A stretch of DNA of 64,000 nt, from assembly GCF_016086655.4 (NCBI RefSeq), contig NC_052140.2, positions 13,268,001 to 13,332,000 on the forward strand. Reading direction: 5' to 3'. The DNA comes from Lepeophtheirus salmonis. Its lineage: Eukaryota > Arthropoda > Copepoda > Siphonostomatoida > Caligidae. Shown here piece by piece: positions 55,100-64,000 of this stretch. Every line of letters starts with the position of its first letter. The stretch's first letter is position 1. A program made the position numbers and the translations under genes. Under the pieces are notes generated by a model that was not told the DNA's origin, searched no databases, and saw only the letters and a list, made by a program, of their open reading frames with translations.

Positions 55100-57899
55100 T
55101 GGGCTCCTATGTAGCTACTCCCAAAAATCCAAGTACAATTACAGGTAAACCTTCGTGTTAAGGCACATTAGAGAGCGGAATATTTAATTGATTTGTAAAT
55201 GAAGCTTTGTTTCCTCCGTCTTTAAATTATGTATTATTCATAGAATATTCATAAAAAGAAGGCTAGTATTGATAATTATAACCTCTTTTACCCATTTAAT
55301 TAGCAATGTTGATATATATCTTCATGCAACATTAAAACAATCTTGAACAAAAATCAACCACAGCAGCGGAAAGAATTCTTCATTTATTAGTGACAGAGGA
55401 TCTCAAAAACAATTAGGGTTTTTAGAGGTTAGAAAGTAGTGCATTAATTGTTATGGGCCCTGCAGTAGATGCAGGATCTTAGGCTTTAACGGGGATGGGA
55501 AACAGTATTGCGGAACCCTATTACTTCTTATGAACAAAAGTGGTGCCGATGTCGAATGGCTACTTCCTCACTCTACACTTATAAATCAGGAGTGGGATAA
55601 ATTACTGTGGTTTTTATGCCTTGGCGATTGAAAATTCGCAAAACTTCTTTCTTCTTCTTATCTCCAGCCATGCAGGAATTAATTAACAGTGTGGAGGAGA
55701 TAACACAAAACAATGGAACAACAGAATTTCGAAGGGTAATTGCCTAGTATCAGCGGTGTCAAGTCACTTCGAAAATTTCAAAATAGAAGCCTTGATAGCA
55801 AAAGTATGGTCAGTCATGTACACAGTAAGGACTAATAAAAAAGGCAATACCTGAAGGGATGGAGAAGATGTTCAAGATATTAATATCAATGATGGACAGT
55901 TTTGATGACAATTGGGCGCTGGTTAAATAAAAAGTAATTATAAAAAAGAGAGTTGGGAAACTTTTTATTGATTTCATTACAACTTTTTGAAATAGTGATT
56001 CTATAAACATTTTTATTTGGCCAAGTATTGTTGAGTGATTTGATACCTTTAATTTATAATTTATATTTTACGAAAATAAATTTAGGTTAAAAAAAAAATC
56101 TCCTTGCGAAAATACAAGCAATATTTCATTGGTATATTTGATTTAAATGATTATTATTCAAATTTTTGGGGGTGAGTTCAGATACCCTAAACTTAGTAGC
56201 TCACGTGATTGTACTCCCTTGATTTTGCAATATAGGGTATGGTAGAGAGGAATATCAATGCTGTCTCATGGATCAATAATGACCAGCGAATGCCTGCATC
56301 TGAGGCTGTTTTGAGAGATATCACAGAGGATATAGTGTGTCAACAGTGGCAGGGCTGTCAAGAGGTTTAGAGCCGTGGTTCAGACAACTGGCGGCCATTT
56401 CCAAGCAAATTTTATCTTGTTCTACTATTCAACAGTTGCCATATATATTATAATTTTACTTATTCCACCTAAATATTATATTTAATAATGTTTTATGCTA
56501 AGTTAATTGACTCACTCATAACCCTGTACATTGTACATACAGTCCAATATTTTATAGCCATATTTGAGTCAATTACAGTGTTTTCATTTACATTTGTGGG
56601 GTGATTGTAGATACCCCAGGTTTTCAAATATAGTTTATTAATTTTTAAATTAATAAACTTATATTGTTCCCTATATTGCCTTTTTTGATATATATGTAAT
56701 CTATCAATTTCTCATTTTTTATTGTCATACAAAAAAGAAAGATTCTAAAATACCCTCGTAAGAACGGATAACTCGCTCATAAATAAAGATCCGAATACTT
56801 TTATGGAATTGTATCTACAGCAAGTAATTTCTGTTATAATATACGATATATATGATCACATCGGTTTAGAATTAACTTAAAGTATCAAGGAATTTGCATG
56901 TTTTCGACCAAAAAAATTCTTTTTGTAGCGATCGATTTTAGATAGTTAGAGTGCATTTTGCTACATACCCAAAGGGTTAATAAGAATATTTCATGAATAA
57001 CAATAAAGGATAATTCATTGAAGAATAGAAATGTAATCCACGCCCTATTTGAGATAAATAATTCTGAACTGTTTTTATGTTGACAGGCCATATATATGTT
57101 TATAGATATTAGATTAGAGGATCATATTTTAAACTAAATGCTTATTTTTAGTATCTCAATTCCTGCAACAATTTTGATATGCTTTTAATTCTTATGGATC
57201 TACTAGTTACAACTTTGACCGTATTTAAGTATTAATGTTTTTATGAACGTCAAGGCGTTTTCAATGCAAGTATCAAGTATTTTTCTATTCGTAAAGCCAT
57301 CTAATGAAGTTTCATCGATATTTATTTTAAATTTATCCATTTTATATAGTGAAAATATGAACTATGAGCCCTCAAGAGGCCGTTATCCTCAAATAAGATG
57401 TACAGTTATACCTTGATAAATCAGTTTAATTCATTCTTGGACAGTGCTCTTAAGTTAATGCAATTTATTCTATCAGAAATAACCTTAAAAATAATTGCAC
57501 TTACAGAGGCTCTCGAGTCACGTCGGCAACTCATATCCGGCAAAAAAAAATTTCGTTTATAATTTTTGTTCAAAATTCATCTCGTATGAGCTCAAAGAAA
57601 CTCGTATCTCCAAATATTATTTCAAAAATATCACATGTAGTTTGTCGGTTGGTTTGTTAATCCTGAGCATTTTTTAAGTTTTTTGTTGAAGAGTTTTGTT
57701 GCTGTTAGCAACCTAAAAAGTGTTTTATTTTTATTTTCTAAAGCTGTTAAAATTATTCTTTCATGTTTGAAGGGAGAACATCTAAAGTTAAAGTTGCTCA
57801 TAGAAGATATAGAACAAAGAGTTGTTATTGTGCTATAAGGACAAGTACATGTTTGATTATCTGAATAGACCAACTGACAACGGATTTTTACATATTATG
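55100..57899. other. No supported gene
   Basis: AT-rich. A 44-codon frame from ATG 56238 (VSWINNDQRMPASEAVLRDI) and frames at 55810-56010, 56885-57091 and 57495-57873 have no motif that I recognise. Near 56371, AGCCGTGGTTCAGACAACTG is loosely like a hAT TIR. Confidence 0.35.
56628..56664. repeat. AT-rich palindrome (about 17-bp arms)
   Basis: ATATAGTTTATTAATTT, TT, AAATTAATAAACTTATAT; one extra T on the right arm. Confidence 0.85.
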
Positions 57900-58080
57900 T
57901 CCTTGCTGTATAAGGAGTAGAACTTTTTCTCATGTTCTTCATCTCATAGCTGCTCGCAGCTAATCTAATTAAGGGTCATAATATATAAGTTTCTCTCAGC
58001 CAATTTTTTTTTTTTTCAAATTGTCAGGGTTACCAGATTAATTTTCGTTTTATTTTTTTAAGCATACCAAAAAATTCTTA
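57900..58080 (+). repeat. GCTGATCTAATGAAACG dispersed repeat, short copy
   Basis: AGCTAATCTAATTAAGGGTC (57958-57977), then TTCAAATTGTCAGGGTTACC, as in the other copies. Confidence 0.5.
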
Positions 58081-59437
58081 ATATTTGCAACCGAGATGTG
58101 AGTATTGTTGAAGTGAGTGAACACCCCTACAATTGCTGTATGGTTCCCCGTTTCATTCCATGGTCTACTTATTATTGAAATTATATCATTATAAGCAGTA
58201 ATGATACCAATTATACTGCTTTTAAGCGTTCTTTTTCGTTCTTTCTTATTCCTTTTCTAAATGAAAAGTCCTAATATTAATTATATTTACGGACTTGATC
58301 TTATCTAGAAGTACACATTTTATTATTTTCAACTTTTCAAGAGTAAAATTTAAATGCGAGGTTTTGTGAGATATTTATTTAAAAAAAAATCTTCTGAAAA
58401 TTTCATAAATTCACTGTACTTGATACCTATAATTTATAGCCATTCCGAAAAAAACAACTTTATGAATACTCAATGTAAGCCTAAGCCTTAGATTATAGGT
58501 AAATAGTTTTTATTACATTAGTTAAAATAATTTTTGTTAGCCAGAGTTAGAGTCGGTACAAATTTTCCCATTCCTTACCCTAACTACACAGATAAAAAAA
58601 TGTTGACTCGGACCCAGCATCCCTGCTTCAGAGGAAGAGATTATCTCTACGACGACCGATGAAATAACAAACAAAATTGACAAAAGAGCACGCACACGTT
58701 TTTCCTTTTTTTATATAAAAAAAAATGTAGTCATTTCATTACAAACTACTCAACTCTACCAATGAGTAATTACCCGCAGAGTACCCATTTGGCAGGTAAT
58801 ATGTGAGTATTTGTAAATTGACATTCCGGGTACGAGTCAAAACGCTCGGACCCACCCCTAATCTTGGGTATTGCATGTTTTGCATCAAATTCAATGTATA
58901 AAATGAAGATGTACCTGCCCCCTCTTATGTTTGTATGTAATATTATAACACATAATTATTGGCTATATAGCTAAAAGAGAATTGAATTTTTAACGAGGAA
59001 GGAATGAGTAACGTTAGCTCATAATTATTTTTGTGGATATATCTTTTTGATTTTTGAAATGAAGATAGGAAATAATTACTATGTCACTATGTACATACAG
59101 ACTCTTTTAAAATAAAGGTCAAAAAGGCCCTTCACACCTTTTTTATGGTAGGGGAGACATGGAAATGTTCTAAGGAAACATTTGCAACGTTTCCTTTTTC
59201 TCAAACATTAAAAAAAAAAAAAAAAAAACATCCATAAAATGTATATCACAATTATAAGATAATTCAAGAAACCTGAGAATTAAATCAATACCTCTTTGAA
59301 CTTAAGACAGTGAAAATCAGGAGACCTTCGTGTTCTTATAGTGATTAGACAACAAACTAGATCAGACGGCCCTTTACGCAAAAGGGGATACGCAGAGGCA
59401 AGTTCACAAAAATTTCTCATTCCTGCTGAGTAGAAAC
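58081..59437. other. No supported gene
   Basis: AT-rich, with a 21-base A run at about 59208. GTACGAGTCAAAACGCTCGG and ACCCACCCCTAAT near 58830-58860 are conspicuous but unassigned. Confidence 0.4.
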
Positions 59438-59695
59438 ATGAACGTTAATATTTGCCTTTACGGTCCAGATTATGGTTGGGCAAAAAAAGAGTGTCCTGTC
59501 CGGACAAATTCAAGGACTTGGCCCATATTCTTCAAACATACCCCAGGATGCACTGAGCACGCACTAAGTGACATGATGCCATTTAAGAAATGGTTGAGCG
59601 CTCCCTATGCCATTGGAGTGTATAAGCCCATAAGGCAATGTTTTTCTGCAGAAGGTTCGGTGTTGAAACCCAATCTCATAATCCATAAAAGATAA
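59438..59695 (+). CDS. Unrecognised 85-codon open frame
   Basis: The frame MNVNICLYGPDYGWAKKECP to KPNLIIHKR is open over 258 bp. It can be extended upstream without a stop for about 14 codons (HKNFSFLLSRN), so the ATG is not certain. Its base use is less AT-rich than the flanks, and the residue composition (C, W, P, K, Y) is protein-like. I cannot assign a family. No promoter, splice pattern or neighbour supports it as a gene; it may be an exon fragment or the coding relic of an element. Repeat H starts 265 bp downstream. Confidence 0.25.
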   Translation: MNVNICLYGPDYGWAKKECPVRTNSRTWPIFFKHTPGCTEHALSDMMPFKKWLSAPYAIGVYKPIRQCFSAEGSVLKPNLIIHKR

Positions 59696-59959
59696 TATAA
59701 TTTACTTATTCTAATATAAAGCAAATTTTGTGGCAAATATAATCAATGATTTTTGTCAACTTTGTTTTGAGAGATGGGATGAAAACTGTTTTTGAGAGTT
59801 AAAATGAGTTTTTTTAAGAAAAAATATTTTTGGTTAGTCTTTCAATATTTTTGCAGTAACTTATTTAATTTGAATAGTTGATTATTTTGCTCTCAGTTGA
59901 TGATTTCAAACTCATTCAGTTGATATACTTTACTCTTAGTACAAAGGGGAGAGTGCAGA

Positions 59960-60700
59960 AAGTGTGATTTCAACTCTTACTTCTTTCAATCTAAAAGGAT
60001 GTTCCTATAAGGGAATTGCATTATATGACCATGAGATACAAGTTGAGTTTTCAAGGAGTTGATACAATTTGAATGAATTGAGTGAAACATCTGTTCTTTC
60101 GCCAAAAAATCTTGCTAATTGTCGTGATAAAGTAACATTGGTTCAACTTAAGACCCATCTAGTGAGTAAAAAATAATGGATGGATATTTATATGTTTGTA
60201 TAAAAATATATCATATTCATCATATATGTGTATATTTTTGATCTTACAAATAAAAATGTGTCATATTATTGAAAAATCGCAGGTGTTTTGCATATAGAAT
60301 TTATTGTCTTTACATTCCACAGTACATAGTGCTCCATGATGTATATCATATACATAAACAACATTTTAGTCATACTACAAATCATGGATGCGTTTGGCAT
60401 GCAGTAAAAGAGCGTGTGTAGCTAAGGCTTAGCAAGTAGCACTATAGAGTCTAAAGCACTCTCTGGCTCATAATTGATGAATTAAAACGTCATATTGATA
60501 TTTTTTTCTGAAGCTATTGTAATTATTTTTTCATATTGGAGGAGAGAACAACTATATAATGAGTAACTAAAATAAGAGTGTGCTCATAAAACATGGTGAA
60601 TAACACTAAGAATTTCTTGGGTAGTTATTTTGTACATTTTTTAAGCAAGGTGTGTCTGTTCGATGACGCCCAATAACTCAGCTCAATGCCGGGTACTAGC
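59960..60700 (+). repeat. Helitron-like repeat family H, long copy 2
   Basis: Collinear with 33530-34272 (TTCAATCTAAAAGGATGTT, ATGACCATGAGATACA, CTTGCTAATTGTCGTGAT, AAAGTAACATTGG, GTGCTCCATGATGTATATC, GAGGAGAGAACA, GAGTGTGCTCAT, TGTGTCTGTTCGATGACGCC). It ends CTCAATGCCGGGTACTAG at 60699. No coding sequence. Confidence 0.5.
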
Positions 60701-61234
60701 ACTAACATGTAATAACATTTCACATATATGATTTTTTTAAACAAGAGCAGGACCCTAATGAGTTTTTAGAGTGAATTTTTCGAATTATAATATTAAACAA
60801 TGGTTTATAATATAAATCTTATTATATTAAAATTTACTTTGATACAATTCAACATCATTTAATGTGTATTGATGTATTCATCAAAAAAAATATATTTAGT
60901 TAAATTTGTAACACTTCTAACACAAATTCGAGATTTTTTAACTTTTGTCCCTGGTGTTTTGTCGGTCCTTATTTATTCGGTCCAGTCTAGTCTTAGGACG
61001 AGTCCTATTGGTCTTTAGGACTGTCGATCATTGAGATCGATACTAAAGATCAGCGTCTCTTGGATTTTTTTAATAAAAATATCGATGGTTTATTAAGGCA
61101 AATAAGTTATATGAAATTTGCATTTAGGTTATTGCACATATCTTGCAAAAAAAATTACTTTTTTCATAATAATACAATAAGCAAGAGCATATTATATTGT
61201 TACTTATTAACATAATGTATTCTATTATATAACG
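60701..61234. other. No gene seen
   Basis: AT-rich DNA between repeat H and the hAT-type MITE. The stretch 60955-61040 (TCGGTCC, GGTCCAGTC, GGACTG) is GGTCC-rich. Confidence 0.4.
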
Positions 61235-61605
61235 CAGTGGTTCCCAATCTTTTTTGGGTTCGACCCTTAAAATATGTGGTTAGACAATGCGCGACATCTA
61301 CACCTCTCATTGAAATATGATTATAAAATTTGCAGTGCATTTAGAGATAGTTTACTTGGTGTCTGGAGTTTTTACGATTAAATTTCAAAAATTTAAACTT
61401 TTACTCTATTGTATAATTTGAGCCAAATGATTTTTTTAGAAAATAAATCTATAAATAAAATTTTACCTCTATTTTGCCGTAAAACTGTTACATTCTGAAA
61501 AAAATTATTATCAAAAGCAATTTTTTTTCAGAAATCAAGTCGTTACCCAGTCTTTGTTTCCCACGACCCCCACATGGTTCGCAACCCTTACTTTGGGAAT
61601 CACTG
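61235..61605. mobile_element. hAT-type MITE
   Basis: The left end CAGTGGTTCCCAATCTTTTT and the inverse of the right end CAGTGATTCCCAAAGTAAGG match, and resemble the CAGTGGTTCTCAAxCTTTTT TIR of Charlie-type hAT elements. The flanking octamers ATATAACG (61227-61234) and ATATAATA (61606-61613) agree at six of eight positions, consistent with an 8-bp target duplication. Inside, GGGTTCGACCC on the left mirrors GGTTCGCAACCC on the right. Length 371 bp, no coding sequence. Confidence 0.75.
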
Positions 61606-61629
61606 ATATAATAAATAAAAATATAATAA

Positions 61630-61634
<5 letters not shown>

Positions 61635-61668
<34 letters not shown>
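61635..61668. repeat. Poly-A tract, about 34 A
   Basis: Uninterrupted A run about 30 bp after the MITE, followed by GGAAAAACCCTCACTCACG. No retroelement sequence was recognised upstream that would explain it as a tail. Confidence 0.8.
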
Positions 61669-61669
<1 letters not shown>

Positions 61670-61670
<1 letters not shown>

Positions 61671-62379
61671 AAAAACCCTCACTCACGTTATGTGGGATCG
61701 ATTTTACTTTCTTTAAGCACCGCAAAGTTTGACTGAACTGAACTTCGGTCCTAAATAAGGAAAGACACAAAAGTTGTTATAATTGTTCACTGCCTATGAG
61801 GACAGTTGCCACACTTGACTAATTGTGTTCAAGTGTCATTTGGGGAAAAAATAATTCCTGATATAAATAAATTAAAACAATAGCAAACATATGCAGGTGT
61901 GTTATCTTAAAATTTGGAGAGTCTAAATACACCATCTTGGAGCAATTGACCCTAAAACTATCCCCGGTCTCCCCTATGAATGTATAGATAATTATTAAGT
62001 ACCTAATACCTGTAATTAAATGAAAGTCATATATAAAAATGTGATAAGAGGCCATTCTTGTTATCATCGTTTTCGCAATTTAGTAATATCTACTTAATTA
62101 CATATACATGCATATACTTATAAATATATATCCTGTTAGTAGAAGCTTACAACACTTCCGGAGGGGTCAAGGTGGGAGGGGGTATGTGACTCATAGGGAG
62201 TAGTACACTATTCAAATTAGATATTTTGTTAGTTTAAGTATTATGTAGATACTTAGTATCATAGTATCATGAATACAGTAAATGGTTTATCACCAAAAAG
62301 AGGACTTGAGAGGTTGCTATACGAATACTTCAATATGTTTTGTTAACTTTTTTTATATAACTTGTAAACAGGGCCTTTA
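61670..62379. other. No supported gene
   Basis: AT-rich. The 82-codon minus-strand frame at 61819-62067 has no recognisable motif. Confidence 0.4.
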
Positions 62380-62690
62380 TGAACTTGTTCACTCAATATG
62401 ACCACCTTCATCATCAATCACAGTATTCATACGTCATGGGAAGGCCTTGCAGGAGTTGATGACAAAACTTCTCGGACGAGTTGTCCCACGCAGCCACTAT
62501 GGCAGCCTTCAGTGAGTCCACATTTGGGTACACAGTATTGTTGGTTCCCTTCTCCAAATTTCTCAACACAGCAAAGTCTAGCTGATTCAAACTAAGCGTC
62601 TTTTCATCATTCTCCCCATATCAACTTCAGCATCTACGAGATCTGAGATGTGCTGCCTTTTAGCTTAATGATGAAATGTTTATTATAGTT
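62380..62690 (-). pseudogene. Tc1/mariner-type transposase relic (family C, copy 2)
   Basis: The N-terminal end reads AKRQHISDLVDAEVDMGRMM, homologous with AKRQYISDLLEAEVEVGRII of the 46555 relic. After a large deletion comes SLNQLDFAVLRNLEKGTNNT, VYPNVDSLKAAIVAAWDNSS, then with a frameshift INSCKAFP, stop, RMNTVIDDEGGHIE and TGA. That is the third-Asp box (LDFAV) and the full C-terminus ('VIDxxGGHIE'). The remaining protein is only about 90 residues. Confidence 0.8.
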
Positions 62691-62799
62691 TGTTTATGCA
62701 CAAAGGATGGCTGAGCCCTCATCTTAAAAAGAAATAACTAAACCTCCCTCTACTATTGAGGAGATTAAAAATTAATTAACAGTCAACGTTTTGCTGTCC

Positions 62800-63540
62800 A
62801 ACCCCGTAGTAAGAAAAATAAACCGAAAATAAACGTGGAAATCCTGACAATTGAAAAATATTTGGATGGAGAACAGCTTTTTTGTCATGATGTTTCATTA
62901 AATTAACTGCAAGTAGCTTTAGTAAAATGTAAATAAACACAAACACCTAAGTACATATTTGAGCAACAATTATTTCGATATTGATCTTGAATTATACTCC
63001 AGTTCAACAAGGAACTTCCCAATAAAATCCTCATTTTTACTCTCCGACTTTCATGTGTGGTTTGTATGCATTTATACCAATTAGGACGTGACGTCATAAC
63101 CAAAAAGGTGGTACATCTGTTCCGGATTTTCCCTAAATATGTAGATATTTTGTTCATTTGAAGGTTTTACTAAGTTGTGAATCGTAAGCATTTCCGATGT
63201 GTACAAATAAGGAAACTTAAATTTAAAATGGTAACCTCGACAATTTAATAAATTTTTGACAGGATAATCATATTAGCTGCAATCACCTATGAGATAAAGG
63301 AATTCAGCAAAAATTCATTACTGTATCTAGCAAGGACATATTTAGACAGAATATCGATCTTCGATTATACTCCGAGTCCAACAAGGACTTAGAGTTATAA
63401 CTCCCAAACAAACTCTCCAAAATTTATGACCACATCTACTTAATACTTAAAAGTTTCCTTCTCAAGAATGAAAGAATAAAGGTAACAGCCTTGAAAAATA
63501 AAAAATACTATTCAAGTTGAAGCTACAAATTTTTTTGCAC
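62800..63540 (-). repeat. Two inverse copies of the GCTGATCTAATGAAACG repeat
   Basis: At 62850-63180: ATCCTGACAATTGAAAA, then TGTCATGATGTTTCATTAAA (62883-62902). At about 63200-63540: GGTAACCTCGACAATTTAAT, GATAATCATATTAGCTGC, ACTCCGAGTCCAACAAGGAC, CTCAAGAATGAAAGAATAAA. They follow each other in the same orientation and align with 28680-29060 inversely. Confidence 0.55.
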
Positions 63541-63875
63541 TATTTTAAAGTGATATATTTTACGACTCTAATTTTTAACAAATATATTTTTTCACATATG
63601 AAGGGAGAGGTGTTAATTGACACGTGGATAAGTTGACGACAAAATTTAGCTCTTTAGCAAATTTATAAGAGCTGTGTTTCAGCACTTTCGAGGAATAAAC
63701 AACAATTAGTTCCACTTTAACTACGACTCTACCACTGATTTAATACAAATATAATAATTTGTTGTTAACTTATGAGTTAAATGGAGAAAATAGTTATGGG
63801 TATAAAAGTGTTTGAAGTCAAAGAGTAGCTATGTAGGAAAAAAGTACAAGCTAGTTGGAACAACTTTAAACAACT

Positions 63876-63925
63876 TTAGCGGTAGTACCCGGAATTGCCC
63901 GGAGTAATTAGGGGTTAACAAGAAT
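63876..63925 (-). repeat. Helitron-like 3' end (inverse orientation)
   Basis: CCGGAATTGCCCGG (63889-63902), a perfect 4-bp-stem hairpin, with GTACTACCGCTAA on the minus strand after it. The CTAG end has become CTAA. The rest of this repeat continues to the window edge. Confidence 0.45.
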
Positions 63926-64000
63926 AATTTTTTTGTTTTAAAAGCACAGAAGATAACTCCATTGGAAATCCTTCGTGTTGAACTCCGTTTTTCATGAGCA

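Noticed and set aside
61251..61268. TGGGTTCGACCC as a tRNA B box
   Set aside because: No cloverleaf or A box at the right distance; it belongs to the inverted ends of the hAT-type MITE.
16722..63096. TGACGTCA/TGACGTCAT octamers (16722, 18059, 52512, 63089) as CRE sites
   Set aside because: No gene or promoter nearby to regulate, so I only mention them as sequence matches.
1..64000. CRISPR array, bacterial operon or prophage
   Set aside because: No regularly spaced repeats, no dense coding and no ribosome-binding pattern; sequence composition and elements are animal nuclear.

Overview
This 64 kb window is AT-rich animal nuclear DNA made almost entirely of decayed transposable elements. I could not support any host protein-coding gene, tRNA, rRNA or CRISPR array. 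The density of internally deleted Tc1/mariner-type (maT-like, DD37D) relics with the motif SSxDxNxLDxxVW, together with mariner, piggyBac, hAT-like and LINE debris, suggests an arthropod genome. A parasitic copepod such as a caligid sea louse fits best, but the species is inference from repeat style, not from a diagnostic gene.

Layout. 1-1609 is a hAT-like element cut by the window edge; a second copy lies inverted at 49657-51610, complete with terminal inverted repeats (TIRs). 1.6-5.3 kb holds tandem and foldback repeats and a Tc1-like relic (3618-3998). 9697-12108 is the best-preserved element: a piggyBac-like transposon with degenerate TIRs, subterminal palindromes, a probable 88-bp intron and a transposase broken by two stops and two frameshifts. 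12.2-21.4 kb has dispersed repeats and two Tc1-like relics (13830-14275; 18603-19496 with TIRs). 21.8-23.5 kb contains two LINE pieces on the minus strand: reverse transcriptase plus downstream region, and a separate zinc-knuckle tail. 24.3-31.9 kb has a possible hAT relic and two distinct mariner relics, one with long inverted ends (29826-30603). 33.5-35.0 kb holds a Helitron-like repeat copy and a LINE RNase H-side tail. 39.3-48.6 kb is a cluster of eight or more Tc1-like relics, including a three-level nest at 47265-48849 (Tc1 E inside Tc1 D inside a Helitron-like repeat). 49.6-64 kb has the second hAT-like copy, further Tc1-like relics, a hAT-type MITE with TIRs and an imperfect 8-bp target duplication (61235-61605), and more dispersed repeats.

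Function. Nothing here looks active: every transposase or RT relic has stops, frameshifts or internal deletions. The elements do not form a pathway; the window is best read as a record of successive insertions. At least four repeat families occur more than once (the hAT-like element, the Helitron-like H repeat, a block carrying the motif GCTGATCTAATGAAACG, and a 300-bp family at 16.3, 35.6 and 37.9 kb). I found no clearly new biological system; the most informative items are the nested insertion, the intron and palindromes of the piggyBac-like element, and the two inverted hAT-like copies sharing the same stop codon.
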